Assembly (NCBI GenBank): GCA_905221295.1
Contig: CAJNCP010000002.1
Span: forward strand, 202,332 to 266,331
Length of the DNA: 64,000 bases
Origin: a bacterium
GTDB lineage: Bacteria; Bacillota; Bacilli; Lactobacillales; Streptococcaceae
Reading direction: 5' to 3'
In this document: positions 45,298 to 53,878 of the stretch, one piece after another
Layout: each line of letters opens with the position of its first letter
Position numbering within the stretch: position 1 is the stretch's first letter
Program-made: the position numbers and the translations under genes
The notes under the pieces: generated by a model
What the model saw: only the letters and a program-made list of their open reading frames with translations
What the model was told of the DNA's origin: nothing
Database searches by the model: none

Positions 45298-46785
45298 ATG
45301 TCATCAAAGGTTATTGTTACAATTTTCGGTGCGAGTGGAGATTTAGCTAAACGCAAACTCTACCCTTCCCTTTTCAGACTCTATAAATCAGGCAATCTCT
45401 CTGAGCATTTTGCTGTTATCGGAACAGCTCGTAGACCTTGGAGTAAGGAATATTTTGAATCTGTAGTTGTCGAGTCCATCCTTGATTTGGCAGATAGTAC
45501 CGAGCAAGCCCAAGAATTTGCTAGCCACTTCTACTATCAAAGCCATGATGTGAATGATACAGAACATTACATTGCTTTGCGCCAATTACAAGCTGAGCTG
45601 AATGAAAAATACCAAGCTGAACACAATAAGCTCTTCTTCTTGTCTATGGCACCTCAGTTCTTCGGAACCATTGCCAAGCACCTCAAATCTGAAAACATTG
45701 TTGATGGCAAAGGTTTTGAGCGCTTGATCGTTGAGAAACCATTTGGTACAGACTACGAAACAGCTAGCAAACTCAATGAAGATCTCCTTGCGGCCTTTGA
45801 TGAGGAGCAAATCTACCGTATCGACCACTACCTAGGTAAAGAGATGATTCAGAGTATCTTTGCTATTCGTTTTGCTAACATGATCTTTGAGAATGTTTGG
45901 AATCGCGAACACATTGATAATGTTCAAATTACCTTTGCGGAACGCTTGGGTGTAGAAGAACGCGGTGGCTACTATGATCAATCTGGTGCCCTCCGTGACA
46001 TGGTTCAAAACCATACTCTCCAACTCCTCTCTCTTCTAGCCATGGACAAACCAGCTAGCTTTACAAAGGATGAGATTCGTGCTGAAAAGATAAAGGTCTT
46101 TAAAAAACTCTATCATCCAACTGAGGAGGAACTGAAAGAACAGTTTATCCGTGGTCAATATCGCTCTGGTAAAATCGATGGCATGAAATACATTTCTTAT
46201 CGTAGCGAGCCAAATGTCGATCCTGAATCTACAACAGAAACCTTTGCATCTGGTGCCTTCTTTGTAGACAGCGATCGCTTCCGTGGCGTTCCTTTCTTCT
46301 TCCGTACTGGTAAACGTCTGACAGAAAAAGGCACTCATGTCAATATCGTCTTTAAGCAAATGGACTCTATCTTCGGAGAACCATTAACGCCAAATATCTT
46401 GACCATCTATATTCAACCAACTGAAGGATTCTCTCTCAGCCTCAATGGGAAACAAGTTGGTGAAGAATTTAATCTGGCACCAAGTTCTTTAGATTATCGT
46501 ACAGATGCTACTGCTACCGGAGCCTCACCAGATCCATACGAAAAATTAATCTACGATGTCTTGAACAACAACTCAACCAACTTTAGCCACTGGGACGAGG
46601 TAAGTGCTTCTTGGAAATTGATTGACCGTATCGAAAAGCTCTGGGCTGAAAATGGTGCTCCACTCTACGATTATAAAGCTGGAAGTATGGGCCCTCAAGC
46701 TAGCTTTGACTTACTTGAGAAGTTTGGAGCTAAATGGACTTGGCAACCCGATATCGCCTATCGTGAAGAAGGTCGTTTAGAATAA
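45298..46785 (+). CDS. zwf: Glucose-6-phosphate 1-dehydrogenase
   Basis: First enzyme of the oxidative pentose phosphate route, producing NADPH; 495 residues. Nucleotide-binding TIFGASGDLAKRKLYPSLF at the start, the catalytic RIDHYLGKEM (~178-187), EKPFGTDY and the C-terminal KAGSMGPQASF-like segment are intact. SD is weak (TTAGGTAG). Shares a bidirectional terminator with ftsY. It links to NadK (NADP supply) metabolically, not by operon. Confidence 0.97.
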   Translation: MSSKVIVTIFGASGDLAKRKLYPSLFRLYKSGNLSEHFAVIGTARRPWSKEYFESVVVESILDLADSTEQAQEFASHFYYQSHDVNDTEHYIALRQLQAELNEKYQAEHNKLFFLSMAPQFFGTIAKHLKSENIVDGKGFERLIVEKPFGTDYETASKLNEDLLAAFDEEQIYRIDHYLGKEMIQSIFAIRFANMIFENVWNREHIDNVQITFAERLGVEERGGYYDQSGALRDMVQNHTLQLLSLLAMDKPASFTKDEIRAEKIKVFKKLYHPTEEELKEQFIRGQYRSGKIDGMKYISYRSEPNVDPESTTETFASGAFFVDSDRFRGVPFFFRTGKRLTEKGTHVNIVFKQMDSIFGEPLTPNILTIYIQPTEGFSLSLNGKQVGEEFNLAPSSLDYRTDATATGASPDPYEKLIYDVLNNNSTNFSHWDEVSASWKLIDRIEKLWAENGAPLYDYKAGSMGPQASFDLLEKFGAKWTWQPDIAYREEGRLE

Positions 46786-46792
46786 CAAAAAT

Positions 46793-46817
46793 ATCCTGCA
46801 AGTGTCTCTTGCAGGAT
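46793..46817. terminator. Bidirectional terminator between zwf and ftsY
   Basis: 10-bp perfect stem ATCCTGCAAG/CTTGCAGGAT (46793-46802, 46808-46817) with a 5-base loop. The minus-strand side has the better T run (ATTTTTG), serving ftsY; the plus side serves zwf. Confidence 0.85.
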
Positions 46818-46830
46818 TATTTACTTTCTA

Positions 46831-48132
46831 TTAAATCAAGCCTTCTAAGAGACCCTTCATAAAGTTTTCAGAGTTAAATTCACCGATATCATCGATTTTT
46901 TCACCAAAACCGATCAATTTTACAGGGATATTGAGTTCTTCTCGAATTGCCAGAACGACACCACCTCGAGCAGTTCCATCAATCTTAGTCAATACAATAC
47001 CTGTAACAGGTGTAATTTTCGAAAATTCTTTAGCTTGCACCAAGGCGTTTTGTCCAGTTGAAGCATCAAGTGCTAGGAAGGTTTCATGAGGGGCTTCTGG
47101 CACGACACGTTTGATGATGCGACCAATTTTTTCCAACTCAGCCATAAGGTTGTCCTTGTTTTGCAGTCGACCTGCGGTATCAATCATGAGAATATCCATT
47201 CCTTCCGCTACTGCACGCTCCATCCCATCAAAGACAACGCTGGCTGGATCGGCTTTCTCAGGACCAGTTACAACAGGAACATCTACACGACGACCCCATT
47301 CTGCTAACTGAGCAACCGCGCCAGCACGGAAAGTATCCGCTGCAACCAGCATGACTTTCTTGCCAGCTTGTTTGTAACGATGAGCTAATTTCCCAATAGA
47401 GGTTGTCTTCCCAACACCATTGACACCTACAAAGAGCATGACTGTCAAACCATCTTGGAAGTTGATGCTTTCATTGTAGTTTCCATCTTTTTCGTAGAGC
47501 TCAACCAATTTCTCGATAATGACACGACGAAGTGCGTCAGGTTTCTTAGCGTTTTCAAGTTTGGCTTCATAACGTAGTTCTTCTGTTAAGTTTGAAGCGA
47601 CTTGCACACCGACATCGCTCATGATGAGCAGTTCTTCCAATTCCTCGAAGAATTCTTCATCGACAGAACGGAAGTTGGCAAAGAAGGCATTCAAGCGTGC
47701 TCCGAATCCTGTACGGGTTTTCTTGAGACTGCGGTCATATTTTTCCTGAACGGTTTCTTCAACCTGGGGACTTTCTTCTTCTACAACTTCAGAAGCTAAC
47801 TCTTCTTCTGTCTCTTGGTTCTCTTCTTCTAGAGCTTCTTCTGTCTCTTGGATTTGCTCCAATTCATCAGCTTCTAGCTCAGGCTCCTCTTGGTCTGTTT
47901 CCTCAACCAGTTCTGGTTCAATGACCTCATCTGTCGTGACCTGAGGAAGTTCTTCTTGAGCAAGTGTTTCTTCTTCTTTTTCTCTTGCTGTCTCTTCCTG
48001 ACTTGGTTCTTTGATAGCCGTTTGGTTTTCTTCAACCTCTTCTGACAAATCAAGATTTTCCAGTGCTTCTTTTACAATATCTTCGATTTTCGGCTCTTCT
48101 TTTTTTCCGAATAGACGGTCAAATAATCCCAT
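46831..48132 (-). CDS. ftsY: Signal recognition particle receptor FtsY
   Basis: Membrane-associated GTPase of 433 residues that docks SRP-ribosome complexes at the translocon. The N-terminal ~125 residues are extremely acidic (long Glu runs), as in streptococcal FtsY, then the four-helix N domain and the GTPase G domain: GVNGVGKTTSIGKLA (G1), DTFRAGA, IDTAGR (G3), TKIDG (G4). Four bases separate its start from the end of the Cof-type gene, which indicates an operon. Confidence 0.96.
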   Translation of the reverse strand: MGLFDRLFGKKEEPKIEDIVKEALENLDLSEEVEENQTAIKEPSQEETAREKEEETLAQEELPQVTTDEVIEPELVEETDQEEPELEADELEQIQETEEALEEENQETEEELASEVVEEESPQVEETVQEKYDRSLKKTRTGFGARLNAFFANFRSVDEEFFEELEELLIMSDVGVQVASNLTEELRYEAKLENAKKPDALRRVIIEKLVELYEKDGNYNESINFQDGLTVMLFVGVNGVGKTTSIGKLAHRYKQAGKKVMLVAADTFRAGAVAQLAEWGRRVDVPVVTGPEKADPASVVFDGMERAVAEGMDILMIDTAGRLQNKDNLMAELEKIGRIIKRVVPEAPHETFLALDASTGQNALVQAKEFSKITPVTGIVLTKIDGTARGGVVLAIREELNIPVKLIGFGEKIDDIGEFNSENFMKGLLEGLI

Positions 48133-48135
48133 ATT

Positions 48136-48954
48136 CTAGTCCTCCTTTAACACGTATTCTTCGATAGCCCAGGCAACGGCTTCCTCGTCGTTGGTCATCG
48201 GGGTAATCACATTTGCAACTGCCTTAACTGCTGGAACTGCATTTTGCATAGCAACTCCCAAACCTGCCCACTCAATCATGGAAAGGTCATTGGCCTCGTC
48301 CCCACAAGCCATGACTTGACTTTGATTGATTCCTAAGTGTTTAATTAATTTCGCTAAACCTGTTGCCTTATGGACGTTTTTCGGTGACCATTCCAATAAG
48401 AGTTCACGCGATTTGAAGATTTCATATTGGTCAAACAATTCTGGAGAAATCTGTTGAATAGCTGCATCCAAAGGTTCTTGGGCAAAGGCAGTCACACATT
48501 TATTATACGTCATCTGACTAGATAGATCTTCAAAAGCGACAGGCACAAAAGTCAGGGCTGGGTTGAACTTGGCATAGAGACTTTCTTGATCCGACTGGAT
48601 TTGATAGACTGTTCCTTCTGAAATGGCATCTAACGGTAATCCGAGTTTTTCAGTTTCCTCGTACAAGCGTGCCACATCGTCGATTGAAAAAACCGTTTTA
48701 TCGAGAATCTCTCCTGTATTTTTCTGTACCAGACCACCATTAAAGGTGATGGTGTACTCATCCTCCTGACCGTCAGTCCCTAGCTCATGGAGAAAGAAAT
48801 CCATAGCCTTCAGAGGACGACCTGTTGTCAGAACGACCTTGATGCCACGATCACGCGCAGCTTTTAGCACCGCCTTAGTACGATCTGTTAGCTTTTTATC
48901 CGTTGTCAGCAAAGTACCGTCCAAATCAAGTGCAATCAATTTAATATCTGCCAT
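48136..48954 (-). CDS. Cof-type HAD phosphatase
   Basis: A 272-residue haloacid dehalogenase-like phosphatase, class IIB. Motif I LIALDLDGTLLT (~5-16) with nucleophile Asp, motif II TTGRP, motif III lysine near VHKATGL, motif IV GDEANDLSMIEWAG. Likely dephosphorylates sugar phosphates or flavin intermediates; the substrate cannot be told. Its start codon overlaps the stop of the paralogous gene upstream by one base. Confidence 0.9.
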   Translation of the reverse strand: MADIKLIALDLDGTLLTTDKKLTDRTKAVLKAARDRGIKVVLTTGRPLKAMDFFLHELGTDGQEDEYTITFNGGLVQKNTGEILDKTVFSIDDVARLYEETEKLGLPLDAISEGTVYQIQSDQESLYAKFNPALTFVPVAFEDLSSQMTYNKCVTAFAQEPLDAAIQQISPELFDQYEIFKSRELLLEWSPKNVHKATGLAKLIKHLGINQSQVMACGDEANDLSMIEWAGLGVAMQNAVPAVKAVANVITPMTNDEEAVAWAIEEYVLKED

Positions 48955-49745
48955 TATAAGCCCTCCATATAAGCCATCACTGACTGGTCCTTATGGTGGC
49001 CAATCACTGCTTCTGCTAATTCTAAAATCTCTGGTCGCGCATTTTCAGGAGCGATTGAGTGCCCAACAACCTGCATCATATGAAGGTCATTGAGATTATC
49101 TCCAAACGCCATAACCTGATCCATGCTAAGTCCCAGTTTTTTTGCCAGCTCAACAATAGCCACACCCTTATCAACGTAGTCCAAGACAATATCAATGGAT
49201 TCAAAACCAGTTGTCATGGCTTTCACACCAGGAACATTTTCGTTGACCCAGGACTCTCCAGCCTCTATCGTTTCTTCAGTAAAGTTCGTGGTAAATTTAA
49301 AAATCTCATCCGTGATATCTTCCAAACTCGCTACTTTTTGAATGTTTTCATTGTAGTGACGGCTAAACATGAGATAGGTCTCATCCACTGTGTCTAATAC
49401 GTAACAAGCTTTTTTCCCAGTCAGGAGCATTTTTCTTTCATCAAAATAAGGCGATTTCTTTAAAGCTTCAAAAGTACTCAAGTAAAAATCTCGAGACATA
49501 GTAGCCTCGTACATATCCTCACCATGAAACTCAACATAGCTCCCATTTTCAGCTATAAAAATCACTTCATCACGCACATCCGCAAACAACTTTTTCAGGG
49601 ACAGAATACCACGACCTGAAGCCACAGCAAAATAAATTCCCCTTTCCTTGTAGGAAACAAGCAAATTTTTGAGGCGTTCCATATCGAACCGCCCCTCTCC
49701 ATCTAGAAAGGTTCCATCCATATCGGTTGCTACAAGTTTAATCAT
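48954..49745 (-). CDS. Cof-type HAD phosphatase (second paralogue)
   Basis: A 263-residue HAD class IIB phosphatase related to its downstream neighbour. Motifs: LVATDMDGTFLDG, VASGRG, MAFGDNLNDLHMMQVVG. Start chosen at MIKLV (49745), which has SD GAAGGA close upstream; an ATG four codons earlier would leave its SD one base away. First of a three-gene cluster with ftsY, probably co-transcribed. Confidence 0.9.
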   Translation of the reverse strand: MIKLVATDMDGTFLDGEGRFDMERLKNLLVSYKERGIYFAVASGRGILSLKKLFADVRDEVIFIAENGSYVEFHGEDMYEATMSRDFYLSTFEALKKSPYFDERKMLLTGKKACYVLDTVDETYLMFSRHYNENIQKVASLEDITDEIFKFTTNFTEETIEAGESWVNENVPGVKAMTTGFESIDIVLDYVDKGVAIVELAKKLGLSMDQVMAFGDNLNDLHMMQVVGHSIAPENARPEILELAEAVIGHHKDQSVMAYMEGL

Positions 49746-49902
49746 AAAATCCTTCATACTCCAATTGATAAATCTACCTTCTATTATACCATAGATAAGT
49801 TTAAAAAGTTCCAGTACAGTAGGATAGCACTACTTTTTCGGAGAAACTTCAAAAGGCCTAAAAATTAGAATCGTAGAACTTTTTTCAGATAGTTTAAAAA
49901 GT

Positions 49903-49931
49903 TTGTATTCCCCTTCTCTTTTCTCTATAAT
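49903..49931 (+). promoter_or_regulatory. Promoter of the VIT transporter gene
   Basis: TTGTAT (49903-49908), 17 bp, perfect TATAAT (49926-49931), 20 bases before the ATG. Confidence 0.7.
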
Positions 49932-49950
49932 GGAGAGAAAGGAGATGACT

Positions 49951-50646
49951 ATGACAGAAATAAAACATGAAATTGATGCAAACTTTGCAGGCCGACTCAA
50001 TATCCTGCGCGCGGGTGTTCTCGGTGCCAATGATGGAATTATTTCCATCGCTGGAGTCGTTATCGGTGTTGCCAGTGCGACAAGCAATATCTGGATTATC
50101 TTTTTATCAGGTTTAGCCGCTATCCTTGCTGGTGCTTTTTCTATGGCCGGTGGCGAATATGTCTCTGTATCTACTCAGAAAGACACGGAAGAAGCCGCTG
50201 TCGCTAGAGAGCAATTACTCTTGGATAAAGACATCGAATCTGCAAAACAATCCCTCTATGCTGCTTACCTACAAAATGGTGAGTGTGAAACGTCCGCCCA
50301 ACTCTTGACCAACAAGGCCTTTTTAAAAAATCCACTCAAAGCCTTAGTTGAGGAAAAATACGGTATCGAGTACGAAGAGTTTACCAATCCTTGGCATGCT
50401 GCTATCTCTAGCTTTATCGCCTTTGTACTGGGAAGTCTTCCTCCTATGCTTTCGATCACCGTCTTTCCAAGTGACTATCGTATTCCAGCTACTGTTCTTA
50501 TCGTAGCTCTTTCCCTTCTTATTACCGGCTATACCAGTGCTAAATTAGGAAAAGCTCCTACGAAAACTGCAATGATCCGTAACCTCTGTATCGGACTTCT
50601 CACCATGGGCGTAACCTTCCTCTTGGGACAACTCTTTAGTATCTAA
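49951..50646 (+). CDS. VIT1/CCC1-family iron/manganese transporter
   Basis: A 231-residue membrane protein of the VIT family, which exports or sequesters Fe(II)/Mn(II). The first helix segment LRAGVLGANDGIISIAGVVIGV and GAFSMAGGEYVSVSTQKD (~65-82) are the family signature; a cytosolic metal-binding region (~80-150) and three C-terminal helices follow. Start at 49951 is fixed by SD AAAGGAG six bases upstream. Monocistronic, with a terminator shared in the convergent gap. Confidence 0.9.
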   Translation: MTEIKHEIDANFAGRLNILRAGVLGANDGIISIAGVVIGVASATSNIWIIFLSGLAAILAGAFSMAGGEYVSVSTQKDTEEAAVAREQLLLDKDIESAKQSLYAAYLQNGECETSAQLLTNKAFLKNPLKALVEEKYGIEYEEFTNPWHAAISSFIAFVLGSLPPMLSITVFPSDYRIPATVLIVALSLLITGYTSAKLGKAPTKTAMIRNLCIGLLTMGVTFLLGQLFSI

Positions 50647-50656
50647 GATAAAAGAA

Positions 50657-50687
50657 ATACCTCGACCAGCATCGAGGTATCTTTTTT
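50657..50687. terminator. Terminator between VIT gene and ABC permease
   Basis: 9-bp stem ATACCTCGA/TCGAGGTAT (50657-50665, 50672-50680) with a 6-base loop and T6 on the plus strand. It lies between convergent genes. Confidence 0.88.
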
Positions 50688-52674
50688 ACATTTGCACAAT
50701 CTTGCGATAGCTTCTTGAGGTAATCATAAAGATTAAAACATAGACGATGAGGAAGATCGCACAAATCAACAAAGTGACAGTCAACATCATGGTTGCATCT
50801 AGTACCCCAATGACTTTTAGGATGAGGCTAAGCATATGATAGGCAAAGGCAAGGTGTAGGAAAGCAAAGAGCAATGGGAGGAAGAAAACAGTTAGGACCT
50901 GTTTATTAATGGTTTGCTTGATTTGCTTTTGATCGAGACCGACTTTTTGCAAAATGATAAAGCGTTCACGGTCTTCATAGCCTTCAGAGATTTGTTTGTA
51001 GTAGATGACAAGAACAGTTCCCACCATAAAGATGATAGAGAGGAAAATACCGATAAAGAAAACTCCACCAAAGAGAGCACTCACCTGCGCACTGCTATCA
51101 GCCAGATTACTTCCGTAAACATAGCTTCCTTCTTTGTTTAATTCTCTATTAAAGTTGTTGACGAATTTGGAATAGTCATCTGCAATCTTAAGCTGCTCTT
51201 CCTCGCTAGCCGTTACGTTCATACCACCGTAGTATTGATTAAAGATGGAAGAATTAGGATACTGGTCAAGAAAGGCTTTCAAGTCAGGAACAACCAGATA
51301 GTTATAGTCCGAAGTTAGAATATTGTACTGATTTGGCACATGTCCTAGAATGAAATCATTTTTAATCTCTTCTTTAACGGTGTAGGTCTGATTATTTAGA
51401 GTGAGTTCTTTCTGTCCTTGAAGTTCTTTGTTTCTAGTAAACAATCCGACTTCCTTACCTGAAAGTGCAAGTTTTTGCCCCGTCATATTCTCGTAGTATT
51501 TTTGATCAAAGACCATAAAAATAGTTTTCGGTTGAACACGATTTTGACCTTTCTCAAAGATTGTCAATTTCGTACCTTCTTGGTTTGCCACACCAAAGTT
51601 ACTGTATGTAAGGACTTCTTTCTTTGTGACAGTCAATCCTTTATCGCTAGCATACTGGTCTAGGAGTTTATTTATGTCTTCTTTTTCAACATTCTGTCCT
51701 GTAATTCCAAAATCATGTGGATTCATGACTTTCTTGAAAGTTTCAGAGCCTTTAAAGATACTCGTTGCAGCAGACATAGTCACCAAGACCATGGTTGAAA
51801 GGATGGCGATCGTAGCCAAACCAACCGCATTTTTCTTCATACGAAAAATGAGATTGGATACAGAAATCATGTTGTTAGGTTGGTAATAGTAACGCTTGTT
51901 TTTCTTCAAGATTTGTAGGAATACTGTAATCCCTGCATTAAACAAGAGATAGGTACCAAGGATTACCAACAAGACTGCTACAAAGAAAATCAGAACAGCA
52001 GAAAGTGGATTTTCAACTGTAACTGCTAGGTAATAACCAGCTCCCAAACTGATTAGACCTAGAATGGTTTGAAGGCCTAAGAAACGTCCTTTTTTCTCAC
52101 CACTGGCTTTTTCACGAGAGAGCTGAAGGGCATTCATGCGGGCGATGCGAAAGGCATTGATAAAAATCAAGCCTAGGAAAATAGCGCCAAAAACGATAAG
52201 AACTAGGATAAAGACTATTGGTTGGAAGGTTGAAACGAGCTCCACCTTCATTTTCATCAACTTCAGAAGAAGGGCAAAGATTAGCTTATCAAAGAGAGCT
52301 CCTAGGCCGAGACCAGCTGTCAGCGTTAAAGAACCAAAAATAAGAAGCTCCTTAAAAACCATACTGATCAAATGGCGCTTTTCAAGCCCCAGCATACCAT
52401 ATACACCCAACTCCTTGGAGCGGTTCTTCATAACGAAACTATTGGCATAAAGGACAATAATCCCTGAAGCGATGGTAACAACCACCATTCCGAGAGCGAG
52501 GGTCATAGAGATAGTTTCTCCCCCTCGAATCTTGCCAATATTAGGGTTAAGTGTCAATGAGTAAAAGAGATAAGTGATGGTCACAGCTAAGAGAACAGCT
52601 AAAGCAAAGGGATAGTAGAGTTTGCGGTTTTTGATTAAGTTCGAAACCGCTAACTTATTGGTCAATCGAAACAT
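50686..52674 (-). CDS. BceB-type ABC transporter permease
   Basis: A 662-residue FtsX-like permease with about ten transmembrane helices and a large extracytoplasmic domain between helices VII and VIII (~residues 310-520), the layout of Bce-type antimicrobial-peptide sensors/detoxifiers. Related pneumococcal proteins (SP_0913-like, from memory) affect bacitracin or lantibiotic tolerance. Its ATPase gene ends one base upstream. No two-component system lies in the window; a BceR-like site upstream of the operon suggests one elsewhere. Confidence 0.88.
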   Translation of the reverse strand: MFRLTNKLAVSNLIKNRKLYYPFALAVLLAVTITYLFYSLTLNPNIGKIRGGETISMTLALGMVVVTIASGIIVLYANSFVMKNRSKELGVYGMLGLEKRHLISMVFKELLIFGSLTLTAGLGLGALFDKLIFALLLKLMKMKVELVSTFQPIVFILVLIVFGAIFLGLIFINAFRIARMNALQLSREKASGEKKGRFLGLQTILGLISLGAGYYLAVTVENPLSAVLIFFVAVLLVILGTYLLFNAGITVFLQILKKNKRYYYQPNNMISVSNLIFRMKKNAVGLATIAILSTMVLVTMSAATSIFKGSETFKKVMNPHDFGITGQNVEKEDINKLLDQYASDKGLTVTKKEVLTYSNFGVANQEGTKLTIFEKGQNRVQPKTIFMVFDQKYYENMTGQKLALSGKEVGLFTRNKELQGQKELTLNNQTYTVKEEIKNDFILGHVPNQYNILTSDYNYLVVPDLKAFLDQYPNSSIFNQYYGGMNVTASEEEQLKIADDYSKFVNNFNRELNKEGSYVYGSNLADSSAQVSALFGGVFFIGIFLSIIFMVGTVLVIYYKQISEGYEDRERFIILQKVGLDQKQIKQTINKQVLTVFFLPLLFAFLHLAFAYHMLSLILKVIGVLDATMMLTVTLLICAIFLIVYVLIFMITSRSYRKIVQM

Positions 52675-52675
52675 A

Positions 52676-53434
52676 CTAATTCACCTCGCTCGCCATGACT
52701 GTCAAGGTATCAGAGATTTCCTGGAACATTTGACGTTCTGTCTTATCTCCACGGTAGATTTGGTTATAGAGGATTCCGTCCTTGATAAAGAGAACGCGCT
52801 TGGCCCTGCTGGCTGCCGCGGTTGAGTGAGTTACCATGAGAATGGTTTGGCCTCGCTCATTGATTTCATCAAAAACATCTAGAAGAGCTGCAGATGACTT
52901 GGAGTCAAGCGCCCCAGTCGGCTCATCCGCAAGGAGAATTTCAGGCTCGGTAATGATGGCGCGTGCTACTGCTACCCGCTGTTTTTGACCACCAGAGATC
53001 TCGTAAGGATACTTCTCTTGCAATTGGTTGATGCCCAAATTTTCAGCTGTCACTACCAATTTCTTCATCATCTCCGTGATGGGTTTTCGAGATAAAACTA
53101 GCGGAAGCAAGATATTGTCTTTAATAGAAAGCGTATCTAATAGATTGAAGTCTTGGAAGACAAATCCCAACTTCTCACGACGGAAGCTCGAAGCCTGTGA
53201 GTTTTTAATAGTTGCTGTATCTACTCCGTTCAAGTAAACTTGACCACGAGTTGGTTTATCCAGCATAGCTAGGATGTTGAGCAGAGTTGACTTTCCTGAA
53301 CCAGACTCCCCCATGATGGCAACATAGTCACCCTTCTCTACGGTAAAGTGAATATCTTTGAGGGCTTCTACTTGGTTGCCTTGAAAACGAGTTTTATAGA
53401 TTTTTTGAACGTGTTTTACATCTAAAAGTGTCAT
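52676..53434 (-). CDS. BceA-type ABC transporter ATP-binding protein
   Basis: A 252-residue ATPase of the MacB/LolD-like class that partners FtsX-type permeases. Walker A GESGSGKST (~39), Q-loop VFQDFNLLDTLS, signature [12 protein letters not shown] (~143) and Walker B ILLADEPTGALDSK. SD AAGGAG is six bases before the ATG. It follows a 36-codon small gene by 13 bases and precedes the permease gene by one base; the three form one operon. Confidence 0.93.
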   Translation of the reverse strand: MTLLDVKHVQKIYKTRFQGNQVEALKDIHFTVEKGDYVAIMGESGSGKSTLLNILAMLDKPTRGQVYLNGVDTATIKNSQASSFRREKLGFVFQDFNLLDTLSIKDNILLPLVLSRKPITEMMKKLVVTAENLGINQLQEKYPYEISGGQKQRVAVARAIITEPEILLADEPTGALDSKSSAALLDVFDEINERGQTILMVTHSTAAASRAKRVLFIKDGILYNQIYRGDKTERQMFQEISDTLTVMASEVN

Positions 53435-53447
53435 GATTTTCTCCTTC

Positions 53448-53558
53448 TTAATATCCCATCATTTGAAACTGTGCTTGCATCATAGCGCATCCCAGTTGAA
53501 CACGCTCGATATCTTTTTGACTTGGTTTTCTTCTTTTCTTTTGTAAAATTCTTTTCAT
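53448..53558 (-). CDS. 36-residue basic small protein, first gene of the BceAB-type operon
   Basis: ATG at 53556-53558, stop at 53448-53450. The product begins MKRILQKKRRKPSQKDI and ends CAMMQAQFQMMGY: a strongly basic N-terminal half, one cysteine and a Met/Gln-rich tail. A near-perfect SD AAAGGAG lies seven bases before the ATG, stronger than for many genes in the window, so translation is likely. It sits between the BceR-like operator and the ATPase gene. It could be a regulatory or accessory peptide; no family recognised. Confidence 0.65.
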   Translation of the reverse strand: MKRILQKKRRKPSQKDIERVQLGCAMMQAQFQMMGY

Positions 53559-53643
53559 GGTTTTGCTCCTTTGTTCTTTATGAGTCTAGTTTATCGCAAA
53601 AAAATACGGCTTGCCATAACCTAACCTTACAAAAGAGACTTTA

Positions 53644-53663
53644 ATCTTACATTTTTGTAAGAT
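53644..53663. promoter_or_regulatory. BceR-like operator
   Basis: Inverted repeat ATCTTACA-TTTT-TGTAAGAT (8-bp arms). Its core TTACA-N4-TGTAA fits the TnACA-N4-TGTAA site described for BceR-type regulators (from memory). A half copy CTTACA occurs ~20 bases closer to the small gene. It lies ~90 bases upstream of the small gene and could also affect the divergent leader promoter. Confidence 0.6.
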
Positions 53664-53711
53664 AGAGGAATTTTTTTGAAAATAGCTACTATAAAGAAGT
53701 CCTGTCATTGC

Positions 53712-53740
53712 TTGTTTTATTCTTAAAATAATAGTAAAAT
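53712..53740 (+). promoter_or_regulatory. Promoter of the leader ORF and bacteriocin-type ABC operon
   Basis: TTGTTT (53712-53717), 17 bp, TAAAAT (53735-53740). Six bases follow before the ATG of the 30-codon ORF, implying a leaderless start. Confidence 0.6.
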
Positions 53741-53746
53741 TAAATT

Positions 53747-53839
53747 ATGAAAAGGCTTTCTTTAACATCTTTTAAAAGAATTGGCTTTCTGCTAATTATT
53801 TTTAAAAGTGCTAAACTATCATTCGTATCACTGCTATAA
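53747..53839 (+). CDS. 30-residue leader peptide ORF
   Basis: An ORF encoding a basic then hydrophobic peptide (MKRLSLTSFKRIGF... ending KSAKLSFVSLL) and stopping at 53837-53839, one base before the hairpins that precede the ABC permease gene. No SD; the promoter is placed for leaderless initiation. Position, size and the following alternative structures argue for a regulatory leader peptide. A short secreted bacteriocin is unlikely because no leader-cleavage or double-glycine motif is seen. Confidence 0.5.
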   Translation: MKRLSLTSFKRIGFLLIIFKSAKLSFVSLL

Positions 53840-53840
53840 G

Positions 53841-53873
53841 GAGGGAGGTTCAGCCCCTCTTTTTAGAAAGAGG
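53841..53873 (+). promoter_or_regulatory. Mutually exclusive hairpins masking the ABC gene's ribosome site
   Basis: Hairpin A: GAGGG (53841-53845) with CCCTC (53855-53859), then T5: terminator-like. Hairpin B: CCTCTTT (53856-53862) with AAAGAGG (53867-53873), loop TTAG; its right arm is the SD of the permease gene (ATG 53879). A and B share the CCTC bases and cannot coexist. Confidence 0.55.
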
Positions 53874-53878
53874 TTCCT

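Larger units (their letters stand above)
53559..53746. other. Divergent regulatory region between two ABC operons
   Basis: No additional gene. It holds the BceR-like inverted repeat, a weak minus-strand -10 candidate TAAACT (53588-53593), and the plus-strand promoter of the leader ORF. Confidence 0.5.

Noticed and set aside
47700..48060. Low-complexity acidic region of ftsY as an inserted repeat
   Set aside because: Acidic Glu-rich N-termini are normal in streptococcal FtsY.
53747..53839. The 30-codon ORF as a bacteriocin precursor
   Set aside because: No double-glycine leader or secretion-signal cleavage site, and it ends at regulatory hairpins; a leader peptide is more likely.
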